A stretch of DNA of 64,000 bases from Nocardioides albus (GTDB taxonomy: Bacteria; Actinomycetota; Actinomycetes; Propionibacteriales; Nocardioidaceae): positions 1-64,000 of the forward strand of contig NZ_BMQT01000011.1 in assembly GCF_014648255.1 (NCBI RefSeq), written 5' to 3'. Position numbers and translations under genes: made by a program. Each line of letters begins with the position of its first letter. The stretch's first letter is position 1. The notes under the pieces are model-generated. The model made no database searches and had not been told where the DNA came from. It worked only from the letters and a program-made list of their open reading frames with translations. Of the stretch, positions 16,469 to 24,242 are shown one piece after another.

Positions 16469-17976
16469 GCGTACGACGGGTGATGGGGACCGAGGTCGAA
16501 TACGGAATTTCCGTGGCCGGACAGCCCCAGGCCAACCCGATGGTGGCCTCCTCGCAGGTCGTCAACGCGTACGCGACCTCGACTCTCAAGGCGAGGAGAG
16601 CGCGCTGGGACTTCGAGGAGGAGTCGCCGCTGCGCGACGCGCGTGGCTTCGACATGTCGCGGCAGGTGGCCGACCCCAGCCAGCTCACCGACGAGGATCT
16701 CGGGCTCGCCAACGTCATCCTGACCAACGGCGCCCGGCTCTACGTCGACCACGCCCACCCGGAGTTCTCCTGCCCCGAGGTGACCAACCCGCTCGACGCG
16801 GTGCGCTGGGACAAGGCGGGCGAGCAGGTGATGCTGGACGCCTCCCGCGCGGCCGCGCGGCTGCCGGGAAACCCGCAGATCCACCTCTACAAGAACAACA
16901 CCGACAACAAGGGCGTCTCCTATGGCGCGCACGAGAACTACCTCATGCGCAGGAGCACCGCGTTCGCCGACATCGTCAAGCATCTGATCCCGTTCTTCGT
17001 CTCGCGGCAGGTCTTCGCCGGTGCCGGGCGCGTCGGGATCGGCCAGGAGCGTCCCAAGCACGGGTTCCAGATCTCGCAACGCGCCGACTTCTTCGAGGTC
17101 GAGGTCGGTCTGGAGACCACCCTCAAGCGGCCGATCATCAACACCCGCGACGAACCGCACGCCGACCCGGAGAAATACCGCCGCCTCCACGTCATCCTCG
17201 GCGACGCCAACCTTGCCGAGGTCTCGACCTACCTCAAGGTCGGGAGCACGTCGCTGGTGCTCGCCATGATCGAGGACGGTTACATCACCCGTGACCTCAG
17301 CGTCGACGGCCCGGTCTCGGCGCTGCGTGCGGTGTCCCACGACCCGACCCTGAAGACCCTGATCACGCTCAAGGACGGTCGCAAGCTGACCGGTGTCCAG
17401 CTGCAGATGGAGTATCTGGACCTGGCCAAGAAGTTCGTCGAGGAACGCTACGGCTCGGATGCGGACTATCAGACGAAGAACGTCCTGGAGCGCTGGGAAT
17501 CGGTGCTCGACCGCCTCGAGCGCGACCCGATGGAGTGCGCCACCGAGCTCGACTGGGTGGCGAAATACAAGCTCCTGCTCGGCTACCGCGACCGCGACGG
17601 CCTGGAGTGGGACGACCCCAAGCTCCACCTGATCGACCTGCAGTACGCCGACATCCGCCCCGAGAAGGGCCTCTATCAGCGACTGGTCCGCTCCGGCCGG
17701 ATCGAGCGACTGCTCACCGACGACCTGGTGGAGAAGGCGATGCACGAGCCGCCGACCGACACCCGGGCCTACTTCCGTGGCCGCTGCCTGGAGAAATACT
17801 CCGAGAACGTCGCCGCGGCCAGCTGGGACTCGGTCATCTTCGACCTGCCAGGGCGCGAGTCGCTGCAGCGGGTGCCGACCATCGACCCGCTGCGCGGCAC
17901 CAAGAAGCACGTCGGTGGCCTGCTCGACTCCTCCGAGACCGCCGTCGACCTGTTCAACCGGCTGACCGGTTCCTGA
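16465..17976 (+). CDS. dop: Deamidase/depupylase Dop
   Basis: A 503-residue enzyme of the carboxylate-amine ligase (glutamine synthetase-like) superfamily. It deamidates the C-terminal Gln of Pup to Glu, and it removes Pup from conjugates. The start reads VMGTEVEYGISVAGQP, with the Glu of the nucleotide/metal site, then KNNTDNKGVSYGAHENYLM and RPIINTRDEPHADPEKYRRL, shared with PafA. TEVEYG rather than PafA's IENEYG, and the greater length, identify it as Dop. It is coupled by ATGA to the preceding mini-ORF and preceded by GGAGG at 7 bases. It is needed here because Pup ends in GGQ. Confidence 0.96.
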   Translation: MSVRRVMGTEVEYGISVAGQPQANPMVASSQVVNAYATSTLKARRARWDFEEESPLRDARGFDMSRQVADPSQLTDEDLGLANVILTNGARLYVDHAHPEFSCPEVTNPLDAVRWDKAGEQVMLDASRAAARLPGNPQIHLYKNNTDNKGVSYGAHENYLMRRSTAFADIVKHLIPFFVSRQVFAGAGRVGIGQERPKHGFQISQRADFFEVEVGLETTLKRPIINTRDEPHADPEKYRRLHVILGDANLAEVSTYLKVGSTSLVLAMIEDGYITRDLSVDGPVSALRAVSHDPTLKTLITLKDGRKLTGVQLQMEYLDLAKKFVEERYGSDADYQTKNVLERWESVLDRLERDPMECATELDWVAKYKLLLGYRDRDGLEWDDPKLHLIDLQYADIRPEKGLYQRLVRSGRIERLLTDDLVEKAMHEPPTDTRAYFRGRCLEKYSENVAAASWDSVIFDLPGRESLQRVPTIDPLRGTKKHVGGLLDSSETAVDLFNRLTGS

Positions 17977-18080
17977 TCGCCGCTCGCTACTCGTGCCACA
18001 TCGCGGGCCAACGTACGACTTCTGCTTCCTCCCGTAGCGAAATCGGGCATTGTTTCCTCAGGTTTGTCGGTGCGAGTGGA

Positions 18081-18086
18081 TAGGTT
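18081..18086 (+). promoter_or_regulatory. Leaderless -10 box before pup
   Basis: TAGGTT ends 6 bases before the pup ATG at 18093, giving a probable leaderless transcript for pup-prcB-prcA. A small CCCG/CGGG inverted repeat precedes it. No convincing -35 is visible. Confidence 0.5.
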
Positions 18087-18092
18087 GATGAC

Positions 18093-18290
18093 ATGGCACA
18101 GGAGCAGAAGCAGCCGAAGAAGTCCTCCGAGTCGGAGGAGTCAGTCGAGACCGCGCCCGAGACCGATGTGAACGAGCGCAAGGAAGCGCTCGACTCCGAC
18201 GTCGACGACATCCTGGACGAGATCGACGACGTCCTGGAGACCAACGCCGAGGACTTCGTGAAGTCCTTCATCCAGAAGGGCGGGCAGTAG
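18093..18290 (+). CDS. pup: Prokaryotic ubiquitin-like protein Pup
   Basis: A 65-residue acidic, largely disordered protein tag. The helical region that docks on the ARC coiled coil reads LDSDVDDILDEIDDVLETN, and the chain ends FVKSFIQKGGQ. The terminal Gln means Dop must deamidate it before PafA can ligate it to substrate lysines. Length and composition match the family (about 60-70 residues). Upstream of it is a leaderless -10; downstream, 2 bases after the stop, begins a SERQRA mini-ORF that links it to prcB. Confidence 0.97.
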   Translation: MAQEQKQPKKSSESEESVETAPETDVNERKEALDSDVDDILDEIDDVLETNAEDFVKSFIQKGGQ

Positions 18291-18292
18291 TC

Positions 18293-18379
18293 ATGAGCGA
18301 GCGCCAGCGAGCGACAATGGGCATACTCACGCCTTCGCGTCCGTACTCTGTCCTCTGCCCAACGGAGGCGATGGCGTGA
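18293..18379 (+). repeat. SERQRA mini-ORF cassette, copy 2 (pup-prcB junction)
   Basis: An 87-bp cassette encoding 28 residues (MSERQRATMG to TEAMA). Its ATG lies 2 bases after the pup stop, and its stop overlaps the prcB start as GTGA. GGAGG (18364-18368) sits 7 bases before prcB, exactly the spacing in the other complete copies. Head and tail match copies 1 and 3; the central 40 bases diverge apart from a conserved Pro-Tyr/Gln coding stretch. Confidence 0.75.
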
Positions 18380-19206
18380 CAGAGTCCCGTATCCCGGCGG
18401 CCTACATGACGCCGGGCACCTCGTCCTTTGCCGATTTCCTGACCGCGCAGTCACCGGACCTGCTCCCGCGGCACAACGCCGTTCCGGGCAACCTGACTGA
18501 CATCGCGCCGCACGGCACCACGATCGTCGCGGCCACCTTCCCCGGTGGCGTGATCATCGCCGGTGACCGACGGGCCACTCAGGGAAACCTGATCGCCGAG
18601 CGCGACATGCGCAAGGTCTTCCCCTCCGACGAATACTCTGCGGTCGGCATCGCCGGCTCCGCGGGGATCGCGGTCGAGCTGGTCAAGCTCTTCCAGACCG
18701 AGCTGGAGCACTACGAGAAGATCGAGGGCACCACGCTCTCGATCGAGGGCAAGGCGAGCCGGCTCTCCGCTCTCGTCCGCGGCAACCTCCCGATGGCGAT
18801 GCAGGGCCTGGTCGTCGTGCCGCTCTTCGTCGGCTTCGACCCCGACGCCGCGAAGGGGAAGATCTATGGGTACGACCCGACCGGCGGCCGCTACGAGCAG
18901 ACCGGATACACCGGCGTCGGCTCCGGATCGCTGTTCGCCAAGGGCTCGCTCAAGAAGCTCTACCGGCCCGACCTCGACGAGGCCGGTCTGGTCGCGGTCC
19001 TGATCCAGGCCCTCTACGACGCGGCCGACGACGACTCGGCCACCGGGGGCCCTGACCTGTCCCGCAGGCTGTTCCCGCTGGTCCACGTGATCACCGCCGA
19101 CGGCGGGCGCACGCTGCCCGACGCCGAGGTGGCCGCCGTGGCCGAGAATGTCATCGCCGGGAGGCTCCAGCGGCCCGACGGTCCCATCGCCGAGCTGGAG
19201 GCCTGA
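18376..19206 (+). CDS. prcB: Proteasome subunit beta
   Basis: A 276-residue catalytic subunit of the 20S core. A 47-residue propeptide ends at HG, and autocleavage would expose Thr48 in TTIVAATFPGGVIIAGDRRAT; the catalytic Lys is in ERDMRKVFP. The rest matches the N-terminal nucleophile hydrolase fold, including VGSGSLFAKGSLK. It assembles as two inner heptameric rings between PrcA rings and degrades proteins fed by ARC. The GTG start is set by the preceding cassette, which provides both GGAGG and the GTGA overlap. It is followed at 3 bases by prcA. Confidence 0.97.
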   Translation: MTESRIPAAYMTPGTSSFADFLTAQSPDLLPRHNAVPGNLTDIAPHGTTIVAATFPGGVIIAGDRRATQGNLIAERDMRKVFPSDEYSAVGIAGSAGIAVELVKLFQTELEHYEKIEGTTLSIEGKASRLSALVRGNLPMAMQGLVVVPLFVGFDPDAAKGKIYGYDPTGGRYEQTGYTGVGSGSLFAKGSLKKLYRPDLDEAGLVAVLIQALYDAADDDSATGGPDLSRRLFPLVHVITADGGRTLPDAEVAAVAENVIAGRLQRPDGPIAELEA

Positions 19207-19209
19207 GCC

Positions 19210-20040
19210 ATGAGCACTCCTTTCTACGTCTCTCCCGAGCAGCTGATGCGCGACCGCGCGGACTTCGCGCGCAAGGGCATCTCCCGGGGCCGGGCCTTGG
19301 TCTCCCTGCAGTACGCCGACGGCATCGTGTTCGCCTCCGAGAACCCCTCGGCGGCGCTGCACAAGGTCAGCGAGATCTACGACCGGATCGCCTTCGCCGC
19401 GGTCGGGCGCTACAACGAGTTCGAGAACCTCCGCATCGCCGGTGTGCGGCTGGCCGACATGCGCGGCTACGCCTACGACCGGCGCGACGTCACCGGCCGC
19501 GGGCTGGCCAACGCCTACGCCCAGACCCTCGGCACGATCTTCTCCTCGGGCGGGGAGAAGCCCTACGAGGTCGAGCTCTTCGTCGGCGAGATCGGTGACT
19601 CGGCCGAGGACGACCAGCTCTACCGGCTCACCTACGACGGCCAGGTCGTCGACGAGCACGGTTTCGCCGCCATCGGCGGCGCGGCCGAGTCCGTCGGGGG
19701 CTACCTCAAGGAGCGCTACACCAAGGGCGCCTCGCTCGAGGACGCCATCCGGCTGGCTGTCGCCGCGCTGGGGCACACCGACACCGACGATCGCGAGATC
19801 GCCGCGAAGGACCTCGAGGTCGCGGTCCTCGACCGCAACCGCACCCAGCCGCGCAAGTTCCGCAGGATCCGGCCGGCGACGCTGGTCGAGATCCTCGGCT
19901 CGGTGACGGCGACCCCGCCGGTCGAGGAGGCGAAGCCGACAGCCGTCGAGGCGCCGGCCGAGAAGCCGGTCGACGAGGCCCCGCTGGCCACGCCCGTCGA
20001 CGACGACGGCGACCCGCCGATCGCCCCGCCGCTCGACTGA
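19210..20040 (+). CDS. prcA: Proteasome subunit alpha
   Basis: A 276-residue outer-ring subunit that gates the 20S chamber and docks the ARC C-terminus. The N-terminal gate segment MSTPFYVSPEQLMRDRADFA is typical of actinobacterial PrcA, and the body shows SRGRALVSLQYADGIVFASE and EKPYEVELFVGEIG. The last 40 residues are a Pro-, Glu- and Asp-rich extension beyond the folded domain, variable among relatives. The gene is 3 bases after prcB and ends in front of a strong terminator, closing the pup-prcBA unit. Confidence 0.96.
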   Translation: MSTPFYVSPEQLMRDRADFARKGISRGRALVSLQYADGIVFASENPSAALHKVSEIYDRIAFAAVGRYNEFENLRIAGVRLADMRGYAYDRRDVTGRGLANAYAQTLGTIFSSGGEKPYEVELFVGEIGDSAEDDQLYRLTYDGQVVDEHGFAAIGGAAESVGGYLKERYTKGASLEDAIRLAVAALGHTDTDDREIAAKDLEVAVLDRNRTQPRKFRRIRPATLVEILGSVTATPPVEEAKPTAVEAPAEKPVDEAPLATPVDDDGDPPIAPPLD

Positions 20041-20047
20041 GCACAGG

Positions 20048-20094
20048 AGCCGGGGAGTCTCAGGCGCACCCGGTGCGCCTGAGACTCCCCGGCT
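20048..20094 (+). terminator. Strong terminator after prcA
   Basis: A perfect 21-22-bp stem (left arm begins AGCCGGGGAGTCTCAGGCGC) with a 3-base loop centred on 20071, followed by TTCGTTC. It starts 8 bases after the prcA stop and separates the proteasome operon from the opposing transporter remnant. Confidence 0.9.
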
Positions 20095-20110
20095 TCGTTC
20101 CGGGTCCGAT

Positions 20111-20368
20111 CTACCCCAGACCGGCGACGGCGACCAAGATCAGCACAACCCCGGCGACCGCCGGCGCGGCGAGGCGCTCGCCGGGGACCGCTGCGGCAGC
20201 GACGGAGGCGGCGACCGGCTCCATCAGGCTGGCCACGGTGGCGGCGCTGCTTCGCGTGGTGCGTAGCCCGGCATATAGCAGGCTGTACGCCAGCGCCATC
20301 GTCGCCACGCACAGGACTCCGGCGAGGCAGATCTGAACGAGACCGAGACGGGCGGTAAGAAATGACAT
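20111..20368 (-). pseudogene. Remnant of an EamA/DMT-family transporter
   Basis: About 80 codons match the C-terminal half of a drug/metabolite exporter of the EamA group: AYSLLYAGLRTTRSSAATVA, then LMEPVAASVAAAAVPGERL and a final hydrophobic helix. Intact EamA proteins have ten helices and about 290 residues; only three or four helices remain. No matching N-terminal part is found in the 200 bases upstream, which hold no other recognisable gene. It is read as a decayed fragment left inside the prcA-pafA interval; a functional small protein is less likely. Confidence 0.6.
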
Positions 20369-20576
20369 CGAAGAGTGCTCCAGGTTCGACGAGAGTGCAG
20401 GACAGCGTCTGGAGCACGCCAACGAGAGCCGATCAGCGCTCTCAGCGGGAGATCGGCGAGGCTGCTCCGGTCAGGTGACCGGAGGCGGAAGCAGGCCGAG
20501 GTGCTTCGAAGTCATGGCCCGAGCTTGCCATGGCTCCGAGATCGCGACAGCCTCTTTTCGGAGGACGATGCTCGGG

Positions 20577-21017
20577 TCAGCCGATCCGGTCGGTGAGCGA
20601 GACGACGATGCCCTCGGGTCCGCGCACATATGCCATACGCACGGCGTCCTCGTAGGCGCCGACACCTCCGACGAGGCCGTAGCCGTCCGCGGCCAACCGC
20701 TCCAGGACCGCGTCGAGGTCGTCGACCTCGAAGCAGACGTTGCGCAGGCCCAGCTCGTTGGCCATCGCCTCGGGTGAACCCTGCACATGGTCTGGACGTA
20801 CGAACCTGGCGAGCTCGAGCGAGGTGCCGCCGCCCGGCGGACGCAGCATGACGACCTCGCAGCGGGCGCCGGGGATCCCGCAGACCGTGTCGATGAACTC
20901 GCCCTCCACGAACGCGCGCCCCTCGAGCTCCAGGCCGAGGCCGACGAAGAACTCCGTGGCCGTGTCGATGTCGGCGACGGTGACGCCGATGTGGTCGAAC
21001 CGCAGCTGATGTGTCAT
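20577..21017 (-). CDS. VOC-superfamily metalloenzyme-like protein
   Basis: A 146-residue glyoxalase/dioxygenase-fold protein with two paired beta-alpha-beta modules. Metal-ligand candidates are His in LRFDHIGVTV, Glu in GTSLELARF near the end of the first module, and Glu near the C-terminal IVVSLTD strand. NVCFEVDDLDAVLERLAADG marks the second module. It is similar to methylmalonyl-CoA epimerase or lactoylglutathione lyase relatives, but a substrate cannot be assigned. The ATG at 21017 is chosen; another in-frame ATG at 21026 has a GAGGA sequence just upstream, so either is possible. Confidence 0.8.
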   Translation of the reverse strand: MTHQLRFDHIGVTVADIDTATEFFVGLGLELEGRAFVEGEFIDTVCGIPGARCEVVMLRPPGGGTSLELARFVRPDHVQGSPEAMANELGLRNVCFEVDDLDAVLERLAADGYGLVGGVGAYEDAVRMAYVRGPEGIVVSLTDRIG

Positions 21018-21143
21018 GACTCTCATCCTCGCGCTTGATCGGGTGTCTGCCTGGTGAACGACGCAGTCGCGCCGTTCTCGACATCGCGGCGACGATGGAT
21101 CCGCGCGGCCGGAGAGGGAGACCGTTGGCTAGGGTCGCTCTCT

Positions 21144-22112
21144 GTGACCGGCAAGGTGGAGGGCGGCGCCCGACGTGCGGCGCAGCGGTCGCCGTGGCGC
21201 CGGGGGAGGCTGCTCGCGCTCGTCGCGGTGCTGCTCGCGGCGGTGATCGCGCTGCACGCGCTGGTGCCGAACCGCTGGGGCAACCTGGGCTCCCTGGTGG
21301 CGACGCTGCTGCCGTGGCTCGTCCTGGCGGTTCCGGTGCTCATCCTCGCCGCTGTCGTTCGGCGCTCGGCGATCGCGGCAATGCTCGCGCTGACCCCCCT
21401 CGTCGCCTGGGTCGCCGTGTTCGGCCCGCGGCTGCTGCCCGCCGAGCCGGCGGCGTACGACCTCACGGTGGTGCAGCACAACGTCGCCGACGACAATTAC
21501 GCCGTCGAGGAGACCGTCGAGCTGCTCCTGGCGGAGGATCCTGACGTCGTCGCGCTCGAAGAGCTCACCTCCGAGCACCTCCCGGCGTACGAGGCGGCTC
21601 TGGGGGAGAGGTTCGAGCACCACGCGACCCAAGGCACCGTCGGGCTCTGGTCGCGTCACCCGATCCCGGAGCGCTCCCGGGTCGACATTCGCCCGTCGGG
21701 GATCGATGCGTCCTGGGACCGATGCCTGCGAGCGGTCGTCCGGACCCCTGAGGGGGATGTGACCGTCTACGTCGCGCATCTGCCGTCGGTCCGGCTGGGA
21801 CCGCGTGGGCTCGCGGCGCACAGCCGCAACCGTAGCGCCGAGCTGCTCGGCCAGGCGATCGCCGAGGATCCGGCGCCGCAGGTGCTGCTCGCCGGCGACC
21901 TCAACGGGAACCTGCTCGACCGCGGACTCGCGCCGGTGACCGATCAGGTCTCGCGTGAGGAGCAAGGATTCGGTCTCACCTTTCCCTCGGCGTTCCCGGT
22001 CGTGCAGCTCGACCACGTCCTCGGGCGTGGTGCCGAGGTGCGGGAACTGCGGGTCCTCCCGCGGTCCGGCAGCGATCACCGGCCGGTGGTGGCCCGGGTG
22101 TCGGTGCGGTGA
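21144..22112 (+). CDS. Membrane-anchored endonuclease/exonuclease/phosphatase protein
   Basis: A 322-residue protein. Three N-terminal hydrophobic helices (LLALVAVLLAAVIALHALV and two more) are followed by an extracytoplasmic EEP-fold domain. Catalytic signatures are VVQHNVADDN, the metal Glu in VVALEEL, the Asp-Asn pair in AGDLNGNLLD, and the final SDHRPVVARV. Family members cleave phosphodiesters in nucleic acids, inositides or sphingolipids. The GTG at 21144 follows TAGGGT (21130-21135) by 8 bases, so it is preferred over an in-frame ATG at 21054. It runs convergently into the SulP gene across a 12-bp tandem repeat. Confidence 0.85.
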   Translation: MTGKVEGGARRAAQRSPWRRGRLLALVAVLLAAVIALHALVPNRWGNLGSLVATLLPWLVLAVPVLILAAVVRRSAIAAMLALTPLVAWVAVFGPRLLPAEPAAYDLTVVQHNVADDNYAVEETVELLLAEDPDVVALEELTSEHLPAYEAALGERFEHHATQGTVGLWSRHPIPERSRVDIRPSGIDASWDRCLRAVVRTPEGDVTVYVAHLPSVRLGPRGLAAHSRNRSAELLGQAIAEDPAPQVLLAGDLNGNLLDRGLAPVTDQVSREEQGFGLTFPSAFPVVQLDHVLGRGAEVRELRVLPRSGSDHRPVVARVSVR

Positions 22113-22166
22113 CCGGGTCGGTGACCGGGTTGGTGATCGGCCCGGTCAGTGGCCGGTGAGCTGACC
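22108..22166. repeat. 12-bp tandem repeat at convergent gene ends
   Basis: Five degenerate units of about 12 bp (GGTGACCGGGTC, GGTGACCGGGTT, GGTGATCGGCCC and two weaker ones). They cover the stop codon of the phosphodiesterase-like gene and the last codons of sulP, where they encode the LTGQLTGH tail. Replication slippage is the likely origin. Confidence 0.7.
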
Positions 22167-23642
22167 TGTCAGCCGCTCGTGCCGGTCCGCGCTGGCCTGG
22201 TTGAGGCCGATGATGCGTACGGACTTGTTCTTGGCCTCGTACTTGTGGGTGATCGCGTCGAGCGCGGCGACCGTGGAAGCGTCCCAGATGTGGGAGTCGG
22301 AGAGGTCGATGACGATCTGGTCGGGATCCTCGGCGTACTCGAACTGCGTGTAGAGGTCGTTGCTGGAGGCGAAGAAGAGCTCCCCGGTGACCCGGTAGAC
22401 GGCGGTGGCCCGACCGTCGGCGCCCTCGACCAGGGTGCGGTCGGTCTCGGTCAGGTGGGCGACCCGGCGGGCGAAGAGGGTCATCGCGACCAGGACACCG
22501 ACGACGACACCGATGGCCAGGTTGTGGGTGGCGACGGTGACCACCACGGTCGCGACCATCACCGCGGTCTCCGAGCGCGGCATCCGGCGCAGGGTGGACG
22601 GCCGGATCGAGTGCCAGTCGAAGGTGCCGACCGAGACCATGATCATCACCGCGACCAGCGCCGCCATCGGGATCAGTGCCACGATGTCGCCGAACCCGAC
22701 GACCAGGATGAGCAGGAAGACACCGGCGAGGAAGGTGGACAGCCGGGTGCGTGCTCCGGAGACCTTCACGTTGATCATCGTCTGGCCGATCATCGCGCAA
22801 CCGCCCATCCCGCCGAAGAACCCGGTGATGATGTTCGCGATGCCCTGACCGCGGGCCTCACGGGTCTTGTCGGAGTGGGTGTCGGTGATGTCGTCGACGA
22901 GCTTGGCCGTCATCAGCGACTCCAGCAGTCCCACCAGGGCCATGCCGAGGGCGTACGGCGCGATGGTCTGCAGCGTGTCGAGAGTGAGAGGCACGTCGGG
23001 CAGGAACCAGGTCGGCAGGCTGTCGGGCAGCTTGCCCTCGTCGCCGACGTTCGGCACGTTGATCGCGCCGACGACCGTGAAGGCGGTGAGCGCGACGATG
23101 GCGACGAGCGGCGCCGGGATGACCTTGTTGATCCGCGGGAAGCCGACGATGACGGCGATTCCGACGGCGATCATCGGGTAGACCAACCAGGGCACGTCGA
23201 CCATGTGGGCGATCTGCGCCTCGAAGATGAGGATCGCGAGCGCGTTGACGAAACCGACCATCACCGAACGCGGGATGAACCGCATCAGTCTGGCCACCCC
23301 CGCCAGCGCCAGCGCGACCTGGATCAGTCCGCCCAGCAGCACGGTCGCGATCAGGTAGTCGTACCCGTGGTCCCGCATCACCGGCGCGATGACGAGCGCG
23401 ACCGCGCCGGTGGCCGCCGAGATCATCGCCGGCCGACCGCCCAGGAACGAGATCGCCACCGCCATCGTGAACGAGGCGAACAGCCCGACCCGCGGGTCGA
23501 CCCCGGCGATGATCGAGAACGAGATCGCCTCCGGGATCAGCGCGAGCGCGACGACGAGACCGGCCAGCACCTCCGTACGCAGCAGCCGTGGCGACCGCAG
23601 CGCGGCGCGCACGGTGGGCTCGCTCGGAGAGGAGACGGGCAT
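22146..23642 (-). CDS. SulP-family anion transporter with STAS domain
   Basis: A 498-residue SLC26/SulP protein. The membrane domain of 12-14 helices contains the signature region EAISFSIIAGVDPRVGLFAS and GGMGGCAMIGQTMINVKVSG. The C-terminal STAS domain (from about 410) has IVIDLSDSHIWDASTVAALD. Likely substrates are sulfate, bicarbonate or other oxyanions, taken up with H+ or Na+. The ATG at 23642 is chosen; a GTG lies 4 codons upstream. It diverges from a MerR regulator across a dyad, so its expression is probably controlled by that protein. Confidence 0.9.
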   Translation of the reverse strand: MPVSSPSEPTVRAALRSPRLLRTEVLAGLVVALALIPEAISFSIIAGVDPRVGLFASFTMAVAISFLGGRPAMISAATGAVALVIAPVMRDHGYDYLIATVLLGGLIQVALALAGVARLMRFIPRSVMVGFVNALAILIFEAQIAHMVDVPWLVYPMIAVGIAVIVGFPRINKVIPAPLVAIVALTAFTVVGAINVPNVGDEGKLPDSLPTWFLPDVPLTLDTLQTIAPYALGMALVGLLESLMTAKLVDDITDTHSDKTREARGQGIANIITGFFGGMGGCAMIGQTMINVKVSGARTRLSTFLAGVFLLILVVGFGDIVALIPMAALVAVMIMVSVGTFDWHSIRPSTLRRMPRSETAVMVATVVVTVATHNLAIGVVVGVLVAMTLFARRVAHLTETDRTLVEGADGRATAVYRVTGELFFASSNDLYTQFEYAEDPDQIVIDLSDSHIWDASTVAALDAITHKYEAKNKSVRIIGLNQASADRHERLTGQLTGH

Positions 23643-23703
23643 GGTCGAGGGCACGAAAGGGGTCCGATCCGTCGGCGCTGGCAGGATGTACGCAACACCG
23701 AGA

Positions 23704-23732
23704 CCCTAACCTCACGTAACGTAAGAGTTGGG
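23704..23732. promoter_or_regulatory. Probable MerR binding dyad between sulP and merR
   Basis: An imperfect palindrome centred on 23718 has the inner half-sites TCACGT-A-ACGTAA and outer CCC/GGG matches (10 of 14 pairs). It lies between the divergent SulP and MerR genes, 28 bases before the regulator's ATG, as expected of a MerR operator placed within a promoter spacer. Confidence 0.55.
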
Positions 23733-23759
23733 ATCGCCGACGATGTGAGAAGGGACACG

Positions 23760-24161
23760 ATGACGCGCAGCGCTGCCCCCGAAGGGGTGATGCAGATCGG
23801 CGAGGTGGCGGCCCGCACGGAGCTGTCACTGCGCAGCCTCCGACACTGGGAGGAGGTCGGCCTGCTGAAGCCGTCGGGGCGAAGCGAGGGCGGCTTCCGG
23901 CTCTACACCGAGGAGGACGTCGACAAGGTCCTGGTGATCCGCCGGATGAAGCCTCTCGGCTTCAGCCTCGAGGAGATGAAGGCGGTCCTGGTCGACATCG
24001 AGATCCTGCGGGAGCCCGCGCCCGACCCCGTCGACGTCGACGCCGCCCGCGAGCGCCTCGCGGCGGTCGGGGCCGAGGCCGGCGTACGCCGCGAGAAGCT
24101 GGAACGACAGCTGGGCATGGCGGACGAGTTCATCGCGATTCTCAGGCGCGAGCTGCACTGA
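23760..24161 (+). CDS. MerR-family transcriptional regulator
   Basis: A 133-residue regulator. The winged helix reads MQIGEVAARTELSLRSLRHW, then EEVGLLKPSGRSEGGFRLYT, and a helical linker that would form the antiparallel dimer coiled coil follows. The effector end lacks the cysteine pattern of the metal- or redox-sensing MerR proteins, so it may sense a small molecule or anion. The ATG at 23760 follows GAAGGGA. It diverges from sulP across a dyad and probably controls that transporter and itself. It is the last gene of the interruption between prcA and pafA. Confidence 0.88.
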   Translation: MTRSAAPEGVMQIGEVAARTELSLRSLRHWEEVGLLKPSGRSEGGFRLYTEEDVDKVLVIRRMKPLGFSLEEMKAVLVDIEILREPAPDPVDVDAARERLAAVGAEAGVRREKLERQLGMADEFIAILRRELH

Positions 24162-24242
24162 CGTTCCGGAGGGTGGTCCGCCCCGTCGTGTCGTACCTCT
24201 GAACGGCTCCGGAGTGACCGTCGACCGTCTAGGGTTTCAGGT

